Source: an uncultured Eubacteriales bacterium (lineage in GTDB: Bacteria; Bacillota; Clostridia; Lachnospirales; CAG-274). From it: a DNA stretch of 9,794 bases. Both the position numbers and the translations under genes were made by a program. Shown here piece by piece: positions 1 through 7,256 of the stretch; the stretch's first letter is position 1, and the number at the start of each line of letters is the position of its first letter. Location of the stretch: positions 1 through 9,794 of the forward strand of contig CAJKOJ010000070.1 in assembly GCA_905201505.1 (NCBI GenBank), written 5' to 3'. The notes beneath the pieces were generated by a model, which made no database searches, was not told where the DNA came from, and saw only the letters and a list, made by a program, of their open reading frames with translations.

Positions 1-39
1 AGTTGAACCTTACTTTTTATTTTTATCTGTTACCTATCT

Positions 40-68
40 ATTGTACCTCAACAATGATGGGAAGTAAA
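40..68 (-). promoter_or_regulatory. candidate leftward sigma-A promoter for a gene beyond the left edge
   Basis: On the minus strand TTTACT (63-68) and TACAAT (40-45) are separated by exactly 17 bases. These match 4 of 6 and 5 of 6 consensus positions. Transcription would run off the left edge, divergent from the ArsC-like/feoAB unit. No coding sequence to the left is visible, so the target is unknown. AT-rich DNA yields such matches by chance, hence low confidence. Confidence 0.3.
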
Positions 69-134
69 TGATAAAAAAATTAAATATTTAACAGTTAAGT
101 AAAATATTTTTAGAGAGAAAAAATGCAAAATATG

Positions 135-163
135 TTTAAAAAGCAATTTATATATGATATACT
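135..163 (+). promoter_or_regulatory. probable promoter of the ArsC-like/feoAB operon, with a dyad over the -10
   Basis: A -35-like TTTAAA (135-140), a 17-base spacer and TATACT (158-163) are preceded by TGA (155-157), giving an extended -10. Transcription would start near 170, leaving a leader of about 30 bases before the start codon at 201. The -10 lies inside an imperfect dyad centred on 157. Its outer arms AATTTA (145-150) and TAAATT (164-169) are perfect, and 9 of 12 positions pair overall, so it could be an operator. It does not resemble a Fur box when aligned by eye. The promoter match is reasonable; the operator idea is inference. Confidence 0.45.
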
Positions 164-200
164 TAAATTAATTATTTTTATACAGAAAGGAAACAGTATT

Positions 201-554
201 ATGTTATTTGTAGAATATCCAAAATGCAGTACTTGTCAAAAAGCTAAAAAATGGCTTGAAAATAATGGCTTTGATTTTGAAGACAGACATATAGTTGAAA
301 ACAATCCAAATAAAGAAGAGTTAAAGTTATGGCTTGATAAAAGCGGTATGTCTCTTAAAAAATTCTTTAATACAAGCGGTATGAAATACAGAGAGCTAAA
401 TTTAAAAGACAAACTTCCTGAAATGAGCGAAGATGAGGCTCTTGAAGTTCTTGCAAGTGATGGTATGCTTGTTAAAAGACCTGTACTTGTAGGTAATGAT
501 TTTGTGCTGACAGGCTTCAGAGAAAAAGAGTGGGAGGAAACACTTAAAAAATGA
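201..554 (+). CDS. ArsC/Spx-family thioredoxin-fold protein (YusI-like)
   Basis: This 117-residue protein belongs to the ArsC/Spx/YffB branch of the thioredoxin fold. A Cys-x-x-Cys (C9, C12) sits in YPKCSTC straight after the first beta strand. The family block NTSGMKYRE is at 57-65, and LASDGMLVKRP at about 84-94 supplies the conserved Arg-Pro. It looks closest to the B. subtilis YusI type, annotated 'arsenate reductase family' without proven arsenate activity. No ars genes are nearby, so a redox or thiol-linked role is a safer reading than arsenic resistance. The start at 201 is chosen because AAAGGA (186-191) lies 9 bases upstream and the family begins just before the YPKC motif. An in-frame ATG at 123 would add 26 non-family residues and lies upstream of the likely promoter. 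The stop overlaps the feoAB start (ATGA, 551-554), so the two are probably translationally coupled. Confidence 0.9.
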   Translation: MLFVEYPKCSTCQKAKKWLENNGFDFEDRHIVENNPNKEELKLWLDKSGMSLKKFFNTSGMKYRELNLKDKLPEMSEDEALEVLASDGMLVKRPVLVGNDFVLTGFREKEWEETLKK

Positions 555-2911
555 TGACACTGGATAAGCTTCAAATAGGCAAGGATGCAGTAATTGAATC
601 TGTAAACTGCAATGATCTTGCTTTAAGACAGCATATTCTTGATATGGGGCTTACTCCTAATACTGAGGTTACATTGGTAAAGGCTGCGCCTATGGGAGAC
701 CCTATTGAGCTGAGAGTAAGAGGATATGAACTTACTCTGAGAAAAGCTGATGCAGCAATGATTACTCTTAAAAATATACATGATATGCATGATTATAAAA
801 GGGAAACAAGACCTGCCGGCAGAGTGCATCACCCGGGAGTAGGTGAGAGTAAGTCATACAGACCGAAAAAAAGCGGATTTGAAATCCCTGAGGGGCAGCC
901 TGTAACTTTTGCTCTTGCGGGAAATCAGAATTGCGGAAAAACAACTCTTTTTAATCAGCTTACAGGTTCAAATCAACACGTGGGAAATTTCCCCGGTGTT
1001 ACTGTAGACAGGAAAGACGGCATAATAAGAAATTACCCCGAGGCTGTTGTTACAGATTTACCCGGAATTTATTCTCTTTCTCCATATACAAATGAGGAAA
1101 TTGTAACAAGAGAATTTATATTGAGGGAGAGACCAAACGGAATTATAAATATATTGGATGCTACCAATATAGAGAGAAATCTTTATCTTACAATGCAGCT
1201 TATTGAATTAAATATACCTATGGTACTTGCACTCAATATGATGGACGAGATAAGAGTAAACGGCGGAACTATAGATATAAATTCTATGGAGGCTGCATTG
1301 GGAATACCTGTTGTACCTATATCAGCATCTAAAAATGAAGGTATTGATGAGCTTGTGGAACACGCAATGCACGTTGCCAGATTTGGTGAAAAGCCGGGCA
1401 GGCTCGATTTTTGCGATGCAGAAGGCGGAGATAAAGGTGCTGTACACAGGTGTATACACGCAGTTGCACACTTTATTGAAGATCATACAAAAAAATATGG
1501 TATACCTACAAGATTTGCAGCGACAAAGCTTGTTGAAGGCGATAAATTAATATTAGACGCTTTAAACCTTGATGAAAATGAAATTGAAACTCTTGAACAT
1601 ATGATTGCTCAAATGGAGGAAGAAAGCGGCAAGGACAGAATGGCGGCACTGGCTGATATGCGTTTTGGTTTTATAGAAAACTTATGCTCTGAGACTGTCG
1701 TAAAGCCTAGTGAGAGCAAAGAGCATAAAAGAAGTGTTGCGGCAGATAAAATCCTGACAGGCAAGTATACGGCACTTCCTGCATTTATAGGAATATTGGG
1801 AATCATATTTTGGCTGACATTCGGCGTTATAGGTAGCTTTTTATCAGATTTAATGGAAATAGGTATTACATTTGTTACAAAGGTATGCGATTCTGCACTT
1901 TCAGTATATGGAATCAACAGTGTTGTTCATTCTCTTATTATTGATGGTATTTTTGCGGGAGTTGGCAGTGTACTAAGCTTTTTGCCTATAATTGTTGTAT
2001 TATTTTTCTTCCTGTCTATATTGGAGGACAGCGGGTATATGGCAAGGGTTGCTTTTGTAATGGATACGCTTCTTAGAAAAATAGGTTTATCAGGAAGAAG
2101 TTTTGTGCCTATGCTTATCGGATTTGGCTGTTCTGTTCCTGCTATTATGGCAACAAGAACTTTGCCGTCAGAGCGTGACAGAAAAATGACTATATTACTG
2201 ACACCATTTATGAGCTGTTCTGCAAAGCTGCCTATTTATGCTTTTTTTACAGTTGCGTTCTTTCCAAAGTATCAGGCTCTTGTAATGATTGCAATGTACA
2301 TAATAGGAATTGTCACAGGCATAGTTTTTGCACTGGCTTTAAAGGGGACTGCGTTCAGAGGCAATCCTGTGCCTTTTGTAATGGAATTGCCTAACTACAG
2401 ATTGCCAAGTTATAAAAATGTTGTAAGACTTATATGGGAAAAGGCTAAGGATTTTATTACAAAGGCATTTACAATTATATTTCTTGCAACTATTGTAATA
2501 TGGTTTTTGCAGTCATTTGACAGCCGTCTTAATGTTGTTACAGATTCATCAAACAGTCTGCTTGCTATGCTGGGAAGTTTTATTGCACCTGTTTTTAAAC
2601 CTTTGGGTTTTGGTGATTGGAGAATATCTACAGCACTTATTACAGGATTTACTGCAAAAGAAAGTGTTGTAAGTACTCTTACAGTACTTATGGGCGGTGA
2701 TACAAAGATGCTTTCAACTATGTTTACAGGGTTTACTGCTTTTGTATTCCTTGTATTTACATTGCTATATACTCCGTGTGTTGCTGCTGTTGGTGCTGTA
2801 AAAAGAGAAATGGGAAGAAGAGGTGCAGTGATAGTTGTGATTTTACAGTGTGTAATTGCCTGGCTTATTGCATTCTTGGTTCACCTTATAGGAAGTATGG
2901 CCGGATTTTAG
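551..2911 (+). CDS. feoB: FeoA-FeoB fusion, ferrous iron transporter
   Basis: This 786-residue protein imports Fe(II) across the cytoplasmic membrane. Residues 1 to about 76 form a FeoA SH3-like domain and about 77-115 a linker. From about 116 comes the FeoB G domain: G1 GNQNCGKT (124-131), Thr151 as switch I, DLPG (169-172), NMMD (229-232) and SAS (258-260). A cytosolic helical region runs to about 400. The membrane part carries both Gate regions, GFGCSVP (524-530) and SCSAKLP (555-561), the TGFTAKESVVSTL block (708-720) and YTPC (740-743). Most organisms encode FeoA and FeoB separately; fused forms are known. The G1 has Gln where Pro is usual (GNPNxGKT), which should not prevent nucleotide binding. 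A GGGAGG (532-537) lies inside the ArsC-like gene 13 bases upstream, which is long, so coupling through the overlap probably helps initiation. A second Met follows at 554. No convincing terminator follows the gene. Confidence 0.95.
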   Translation: MMTLDKLQIGKDAVIESVNCNDLALRQHILDMGLTPNTEVTLVKAAPMGDPIELRVRGYELTLRKADAAMITLKNIHDMHDYKRETRPAGRVHHPGVGESKSYRPKKSGFEIPEGQPVTFALAGNQNCGKTTLFNQLTGSNQHVGNFPGVTVDRKDGIIRNYPEAVVTDLPGIYSLSPYTNEEIVTREFILRERPNGIINILDATNIERNLYLTMQLIELNIPMVLALNMMDEIRVNGGTIDINSMEAALGIPVVPISASKNEGIDELVEHAMHVARFGEKPGRLDFCDAEGGDKGAVHRCIHAVAHFIEDHTKKYGIPTRFAATKLVEGDKLILDALNLDENEIETLEHMIAQMEEESGKDRMAALADMRFGFIENLCSETVVKPSESKEHKRSVAADKILTGKYTALPAFIGILGIIFWLTFGVIGSFLSDLMEIGITFVTKVCDSALSVYGINSVVHSLIIDGIFAGVGSVLSFLPIIVVLFFFLSILEDSGYMARVAFVMDTLLRKIGLSGRSFVPMLIGFGCSVPAIMATRTLPSERDRKMTILLTPFMSCSAKLPIYAFFTVAFFPKYQALVMIAMYIIGIVTGIVFALALKGTAFRGNPVPFVMELPNYRLPSYKNVVRLIWEKAKDFITKAFTIIFLATIVIWFLQSFDSRLNVVTDSSNSLLAMLGSFIAPVFKPLGFGDWRISTALITGFTAKESVVSTLTVLMGGDTKMLSTMFTGFTAFVFLVFTLLYTPCVAAVGAVKREMGRRGAVIVVILQCVIAWLIAFLVHLIGSMAGF

Positions 2912-2951
2912 GGGAAAGTGCAATATAAAGTATATAAAAAATTATACAAAA

Positions 2952-2980
2952 TTGCTGAAAATATTTTTATAAAGTATAAT
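2952..2980 (+). promoter_or_regulatory. candidate upstream promoter for the DUF4364 gene
   Basis: TTGCTG (2952-2957) and a perfect TATAAT (2975-2980) are 17 bases apart. The start would be near 2987, giving a leader of about 117 bases before the DUF4364 gene. The 11-base sequence around its -10 recurs exactly 90 bases downstream at the second promoter (2972-2982 and 3062-3072). The region is very AT-rich, so chance matches are likely. Confidence 0.35.
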
Positions 2981-3029
2981 TAGCTAAAATTTTTGTCATT
3001 TTTATACAAAATATTTATATAAATTTTTA

Positions 3030-3076
3030 TTAATAATTAGATTTACATATTCGACAAAATGAAGTATAATTATTAA
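3030..3076. repeat. 10-base perfect inverted repeat framing the DUF4364 promoter
   Basis: TTAATAATTA (3030-3039) and its exact complement TAATTATTAA (3067-3076) are separated by 27 bases. The left arm ends 2 bases before the -35 and the right arm overlaps the -10. This layout would suit a dimeric regulator, possibly the adjacent winged-helix protein, but the arms are pure A/T and chance occurrence cannot be excluded. Confidence 0.4.
3042..3070 (+). promoter_or_regulatory. strong candidate promoter of the DUF4364 gene
   Basis: TTTACA (3042-3047) matches 5 of 6 and TATAAT (3065-3070) matches 6 of 6 consensus positions, with an ideal 17-base spacer. The start near 3077 leaves a leader of about 27 bases containing the ribosome site GAAGG (3091-3095). 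This is the best sigma-A-type promoter in the window. Confidence 0.65.
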
Positions 3077-3103
3077 GATTTTATTATTAAGAAGGTACAA
3101 AAT

Positions 3104-3682
3104 ATGTATAAGTCCAACAGATTGGTTACGGAAAACAGATTAATAATTTTATATTTAATGTATCAGATGGATATGCCTTTGTCATGGGAGCATTTATATA
3201 ATTTTGCAGTAAATGATTATATGGATTATTTTGAATTTCAGACATATATAACTGAAATGGAACAAAACGGCATAATAGAAACCAATAAAGAAGATACAAT
3301 TACTTATTACAGTCTTACTGATGACGGAGAAAAGACTGTTAATACTTTTTCAAAACTTATTCCCGAATCTAAAAGAAAAAGCATAATTTCCTATGTGCGT
3401 AAAAATAAAGGTGTAATTAAAAAGGAATATGCGGTTTCGGCTAACTATTTTATGTATGATGAGGACGAATATGTAGTAAAATGCAGTTTTATTGAAGATG
3501 ATGTCACGTTGATGGAGCTTAATATCACTGTTGTTACCAAAGAAATGGCAAAGCAGGTAAAGAAAAACTGGAAGCAAAATGTAAGCGCTATTTACAATAA
3601 TGTTTTGCAGTCACTGTTAAATGATGACAGTAAAGATGCAAGAGTAGCAAATGATATTGAAATCAGAGACACAGAGGGTTGA
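3104..3682 (+). CDS. DUF4364 family winged-helix protein
   Basis: This 192-residue protein is recognised as the clostridial DUF4364 family. Function has not been established to my knowledge. Residues about 8-75 look like a winged-helix DNA-binding domain: helices starting NRLIILYLMYQ, then FEFQTYITEMEQNGII as the likely recognition region, then a beta wing (DTITYYSLTDDGEKTV). The middle part (about 85-150) has alternating charged and hydrophobic strands, including VVKCSFIEDDVTLMELNITVV. The end, from about 172 onward, is acidic and probably disordered. No membrane segment or signal peptide is seen. The start is supported by GAAGG 8 bases upstream and by the promoter at 3042-3070. It is probably monocistronic, as it converges on the flippase gene. 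A transcriptional regulator is the natural guess, with unknown targets; autoregulation would fit the inverted repeat in its promoter. Confidence 0.85.
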   Translation: MYKSNRLVTENRLIILYLMYQMDMPLSWEHLYNFAVNDYMDYFEFQTYITEMEQNGIIETNKEDTITYYSLTDDGEKTVNTFSKLIPESKRKSIISYVRKNKGVIKKEYAVSANYFMYDEDEYVVKCSFIEDDVTLMELNITVVTKEMAKQVKKNWKQNVSAIYNNVLQSLLNDDSKDARVANDIEIRDTEG

Positions 3683-3687
3683 CATAT

Positions 3688-3718
3688 AAAAGGATGCTTG
3701 TAAAACAGGCATCCTTTT
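3688..3718. terminator. bidirectional intrinsic terminator shared by two convergent genes
   Basis: A 13-pair stem (3688-3700 with 3706-3718, one G-T pair) closes a 5-base TAAAA loop. The stem core is GGATGC/GCATCC. Rightward it ends in five T (3715-3719). Leftward the complementary arm ends in four T then ATAT. It sits 5 bases after the DUF4364 stop and overlaps the last base of the flippase stop codon, so one hairpin serves both genes. Confidence 0.88.
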
Positions 3719-5226
3719 TAAAGGCGTAAATCCTCTTTTTTAATGCAGCCCAATTGAAAAATCATAAATATATAGATAAAAAATGCGGCAAGTAAAGTGG
3801 CTGTGATTGAATATTTATACTCTATGTTATTCCAAATATGATGAAACCCGAGTTTGGCACAAAGACAGGCTGCAGTAATTGCGAGAACAGGTTTTATGTA
3901 TTGTTTTGCTAAGGGAATGTTTATATGTAATGTATGGCTTACTTTATATATTGTAATAAATGTTACTATTACAGAAGTAAGTATCCAGGGATATATAAAA
4001 CCTGATATTCCGTAAAACGGTATTGCAAAACATATAGCAGATAAATTGACTGCTGATGAAAAAAGACCTATTTTAAATATAAATAGCTGTTCTCCAAGCC
4101 CATTAAGCACAGCAGACATTGTTACTTGTGTATACATAAAAGGACATATAATTGCCAGTGCTTTTAACATTGAACCTATTTGTCTTTGCGAATATATGAG
4201 TATACCGAGTTCAGTAGGGAAAGCCATAAATATTCCTGTTGTAAATACTCCTATTATTGCAGTTATGGTGAGTGACTGATGCAGTGTACTTTTAATTCTG
4301 CCGTGCTGACTAAGAGCGTAGCTTTCTGATATGGCAGGCATTGTTGCTGTTGCAAGAGCAGTAAGCAAAGAAGAAGGAAACGTTATAAGAGGCATTGCCA
4401 TACCGGTAAGCCTTCCTAAAAGACTTATTGCCTCTGCCTGAGTCATTCCATAAATCTGTAGCTGCTGAGGTATAAGGAGGTTTTCTGCTGTTGAAAACAG
4501 AGAGCCTGCCATTCTGTTGAGGGTAAGGGGAACTGCCATAGCGGCAATCATTGATACGGCTCCCCTTGGTGTAATAACAGGAGGAGAATACCTCTCTCTT
4601 TTTATTATGTAATACATAAAGACATAGAGGAAAGAAATAATTTCTCCTGCAGCCATACCCCATACTGCGGCACTGCAGGCATACTCAAGTCCTTTGGGAA
4701 TCAGTGTTTGTGCAAGAAGATAAATTACTATCATTCTTATACTTTGTTCAAGAACTTGGCTTATTGCTGAAATTGCAGTGTTTTGCAGTCCTAAGTAATA
4801 GCCTCGAAGAACAGACCCTGCCGCCATAAAGGGAAAACAAATGCTTATTATTCTTAATGAAAGAGCTGTTCTTGTATCTTTAATAATTATTTCTGAAATT
4901 ACTTCTGAGTAATTATATGTAATAAAGCTAAACGCAAAAGCAATTATAATTGTTGCAAAAAGAGAATAGTGCAAAAGCCTTTTTACATTGCCGATAGCTC
5001 CTCTTGCTTTTTCTTGTGCTGTTAACTTTGACATTGTGGTGGATAACCCTGAAGAGGATACAGACCATACTAAAAGATATAGAGGGGTTATAAGCTGATA
5101 TAGTCCCATTCCCTCTGCACCTATGGTTTTTGCCATATATATTCTGTAGAAAAATCCTATTATCCTTGTTATAATATTTGCAATAGTTAAAATAATAGCA
5201 CCCTTTATTATGGTTTGTCTGTACAT
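3718..5226 (-). CDS. SpoVB/MurJ-like polysaccharide or lipid-linked precursor flippase
   Basis: This 502-residue polytopic membrane protein belongs to the MOP/MVF superfamily, in the branch of stage V sporulation protein B and related oligosaccharide flippases. About 14 hydrophobic segments can be read, the first at about 6-28. Family-like features are the N-terminal AKTIGAEGMGLYQLITPLYLL (32-52), LRGYYLGLQNT (140-150) and the repeat-half equivalent VLNGLGEQ (373-380). The length is typical. The likely role is flipping lipid-linked glycan precursors across the cytoplasmic membrane; whether it acts in spore cortex or vegetative wall or polysaccharide synthesis cannot be told from sequence. The start is well supported by AAAGGAGG on the minus strand (5233-5240), 6 bases from the ATG. 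No sporulation gene is adjacent, so I do not assign spoVB as a symbol. A weak leftward promoter candidate lies at 5306-5334. Confidence 0.88.
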   Translation of the reverse strand: MYRQTIIKGAIILTIANIITRIIGFFYRIYMAKTIGAEGMGLYQLITPLYLLVWSVSSSGLSTTMSKLTAQEKARGAIGNVKRLLHYSLFATIIIAFAFSFITYNYSEVISEIIIKDTRTALSLRIISICFPFMAAGSVLRGYYLGLQNTAISAISQVLEQSIRMIVIYLLAQTLIPKGLEYACSAAVWGMAAGEIISFLYVFMYYIIKRERYSPPVITPRGAVSMIAAMAVPLTLNRMAGSLFSTAENLLIPQQLQIYGMTQAEAISLLGRLTGMAMPLITFPSSLLTALATATMPAISESYALSQHGRIKSTLHQSLTITAIIGVFTTGIFMAFPTELGILIYSQRQIGSMLKALAIICPFMYTQVTMSAVLNGLGEQLFIFKIGLFSSAVNLSAICFAIPFYGISGFIYPWILTSVIVTFITIYKVSHTLHINIPLAKQYIKPVLAITAACLCAKLGFHHIWNNIEYKYSITATLLAAFFIYIFMIFQLGCIKKEDLRL

Positions 5227-5305
5227 AAGTGTCCTCCTTTGGTAAAATGGCGGTGAGAGATAAGCTATTGTTTCTCATAGGTTAATTTTATGAAAAAGTG
5301 TGTAA

Positions 5306-5334
5306 ATTATGTGTGATTTGTGATAAGATATGAA
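5306..5334 (-). promoter_or_regulatory. weak candidate promoter of the flippase gene
   Basis: On the minus strand TTCATA (5329-5334), 17 bases and CATAAT (5306-5311) match 4 of 6 and 5 of 6 consensus positions. It would give a leader of about 75 bases. It overlaps the uvrC promoter candidate on the opposite strand. Confidence 0.28.
5321..5329 (+). promoter_or_regulatory. candidate extended -10 promoter of uvrC
   Basis: TGATAAGAT is an extended -10 (TGn followed by TAAGAT, 5324-5329). There is no good -35 at the right distance; TGTAAA at 5301-5306 is poor. A start near 5336 would leave about 20 bases carrying the uvrC ribosome site. Confidence 0.35.
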
Positions 5335-5355
5335 TATGACAAAGAGGATGGTGAT

Positions 5356-7215
5356 ATGATGTTTGATATAAAGGCTGAATTGAAAAAACTGCCTGATTCG
5401 CCGGGCGTCTATATAATGCGTAATGAAGCTGATGAAATCATATATGTAGGTAAGGCTAAAGTACTTAAAAACAGAGTAAGGCAATACTTTCAAAATTCTG
5501 CCAACCATTCTGTAAAGGTAAAAACGATGGTTAGTCATATTGACCATTTTGAATATATAGTTACCAATTCTGAACTTGAAGCTCTTATTCTTGAAAACTC
5601 ATTAATAAAAAAGCATAGTCCAAAATATAATATAAGGCTTAAAGACGATAAAACATATCCGTATATTAAGGTAACTACTAATGAAATGTTTCCCAGAGTT
5701 TTTATGACAAGGCAGCATTTAAAAGACAAGGCTAAATATTTTGGTCCGTTTACAAGCGGTCTGACTGTTAAAGAAAATATTGAGCTTATTCATAAAATAT
5801 GGGATTTAAGGCGATGTCACAAAGTATTCCCAAGGGATATTAATAAAGAAAGGCCATGCCTGAATTATCACATAGGTCAGTGTAAAGCACCTTGCAACAG
5901 TTTAATCAGCGAGAAGGAATACAATAAAATGGTAGAAGGTGCTATAGATTTTTTAAGCGGAAAAACTGATAAAATTATAGCAGAGCTAAGTGAAAAAATG
6001 GATAAAGCCTCTGAAAATCTGGAATTTGAAAAAGCTGCTGAATACAGAGATACAATTGCAAATGTAAAAGCACTTAATGAAAAACAGATTATAGAAAGTA
6101 TGCATGTAAATGAAAGAGATGTAATAGGTTTTGTAAGAGGTGATAACGGAGAATGTGTTGTGCAGATTTTCTTTATCAGAGGAGGCAAAATTACAGGGCG
6201 TGAGCATTTTATGCCTGAAAATTGCGAGGATACTCCGGATAATACAATGCTTTCTGAATTTATTGAACAGTTTTACAGCGGTACTCCGTATATACCAAAG
6301 GAAATTATATTGCAATGTGATATAGATAATTATGAGCTTATAAGTCAGTGGCTCAGTGAACAAAAGGGTCAAAGGGTAAACATACTCATTCCTCAAAAGG
6401 GAGAGAGAAAACGTTTGGTAGATATGGCAAGAAACAATGCACAAATTACTTTGGATAAATTTGGGGCAAGTATAATGCGTGAGCAGCAGAGGACGACAGG
6501 AGCCTTAGATGAAATTAAAAAAGCACTTGATATTGACTTTGATTTAGTCAGGATAGAAAGCTATGATATATCAAATACACAGGGATTTCAGTCTGTAGCA
6601 TCAATGGTTGTGTTTGAAAACGGTATGCCAAAGAGAAGTGATTACAGGAAGTTTAAAATAAAAACTGTAATAGGTGCAAATGATTATGCAAGTATGTCAG
6701 AAGTTATTTCAAGAAGATTTACCAGATATATTAATGAAACAACAAATCCTGAGGTAAAAAAAGCGGGTTTTGACAGGCTGCCGAGTATGATTTTTCTTGA
6801 CGGAGGAAAAGGTCAGATTTCAGCTGTAAAAGAAGTTCTTGATGATTTAGGTATTGTTGTGCCTGTGTGCGGTATGGTTAAAGATGACCGACACAGAACA
6901 AGAGCTTTGTTATATAAGGGCGAAGAGCGGGAACTTGACAGCCATAGTGAAGGTTTTAAACTGATAACAAGAATACAGGATGAAGTGCATCGTTTTGCTA
7001 TAGATTATCACAGACAGCTGAGAAATCAAAAGCAGATACACAGTATACTTGAAGATATTAAGGGTGTTGGAAAAGTGAGGAGAAAGGCTCTTATGGCTCA
7101 TTATGGGGATATATCAAAAATAAAAGAAGCAGATATTGAAGATTTGAAGAATGTAGAGGGAATGGATAATAAATCAGCAGAGGCCGTATATAATTTTTTT
7201 AGAGGAATAAAATAA
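5356..7215 (+). CDS. uvrC: UvrC, excinuclease ABC subunit C
   Basis: This 619-residue protein is the dual-incision nuclease of nucleotide excision repair, recruited by UvrB to damaged DNA. The N-terminal GIY-YIG nuclease (about 14-95) shows GVY (17-19), YVG (30-32), Arg40 and a likely metal-binding Glu80. Cys154, 168, 176 and 180 have the spacing of the cysteine cluster reported to bind 4Fe-4S in E. coli UvrC. A UVR (UvrB-binding) helix pair spans about 207-242. The RNase H-like C-terminal nuclease has Asp404 (ESYDISN), Asp482 (LDGGKGQ) and His545 (DEVHRFA). Tandem helix-hairpin-helix motifs end the protein (about 563-616). DISN in place of the proteobacterial DISH is usual in Firmicutes. The start at 5356 is chosen because AAAGAGG (5341-5347) lies 8 bases upstream and the family begins near FDIKAEL; ATG 5359 is an alternative. 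A GTG at 5320 would be in frame but lies upstream of the ribosome site. Confidence 0.97.
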   Translation: MMFDIKAELKKLPDSPGVYIMRNEADEIIYVGKAKVLKNRVRQYFQNSANHSVKVKTMVSHIDHFEYIVTNSELEALILENSLIKKHSPKYNIRLKDDKTYPYIKVTTNEMFPRVFMTRQHLKDKAKYFGPFTSGLTVKENIELIHKIWDLRRCHKVFPRDINKERPCLNYHIGQCKAPCNSLISEKEYNKMVEGAIDFLSGKTDKIIAELSEKMDKASENLEFEKAAEYRDTIANVKALNEKQIIESMHVNERDVIGFVRGDNGECVVQIFFIRGGKITGREHFMPENCEDTPDNTMLSEFIEQFYSGTPYIPKEIILQCDIDNYELISQWLSEQKGQRVNILIPQKGERKRLVDMARNNAQITLDKFGASIMREQQRTTGALDEIKKALDIDFDLVRIESYDISNTQGFQSVASMVVFENGMPKRSDYRKFKIKTVIGANDYASMSEVISRRFTRYINETTNPEVKKAGFDRLPSMIFLDGGKGQISAVKEVLDDLGIVVPVCGMVKDDRHRTRALLYKGEERELDSHSEGFKLITRIQDEVHRFAIDYHRQLRNQKQIHSILEDIKGVGKVRRKALMAHYGDISKIKEADIEDLKNVEGMDNKSAEAVYNFFRGIK

Positions 7216-7236
7216 GGAACGGTTAATACCGTTCCT
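7215..7236. terminator. bidirectional hairpin terminator between uvrC and the lipoprotein gene
   Basis: A perfect 9-pair stem (7215-7223 with 7228-7236; AGGAACGGT and its complement) closes a 4-base loop. It begins on the last base of the uvrC stop codon. Rightward the tail is GAATAAAATTTAT, poor in T. Leftward the stem is followed by TATTTTATT, a better termination tail. It therefore probably terminates the minus-strand lipoprotein transcript best and uvrC less efficiently. Confidence 0.75.
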
Positions 7237-7256
7237 GAATAAAATTTATAAATAAA

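Noticed and set aside
80..91. 12-base perfect palindrome TTAAATATTTAA upstream of the iron operon
   Set aside because: It is pure A/T, short, 55 bases from the likely promoter and matches no known operator; expected by chance in such DNA.
123..200. In-frame upstream ATG extending the ArsC-like protein by 26 residues
   Set aside because: The extension is not family-like, lies partly upstream of the likely promoter, and ATG 201 has a well-spaced AAAGGA.
201..554. Arsenic resistance locus
   Set aside because: The ArsC-like protein is of the YusI/Spx-like branch, and no arsR, arsB or acr3 is present in the window.
2930..2947. GTATA/TATAC inverted repeat after feoAB as a terminator
   Set aside because: It has a five-pair all-but-A/T stem with no T-run; too weak to call.
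5320..5355. In-frame GTG start adding 12 residues to UvrC
   Set aside because: It precedes the AAAGAGG ribosome site, and UvrC proteins begin near the FDIKAEL segment.
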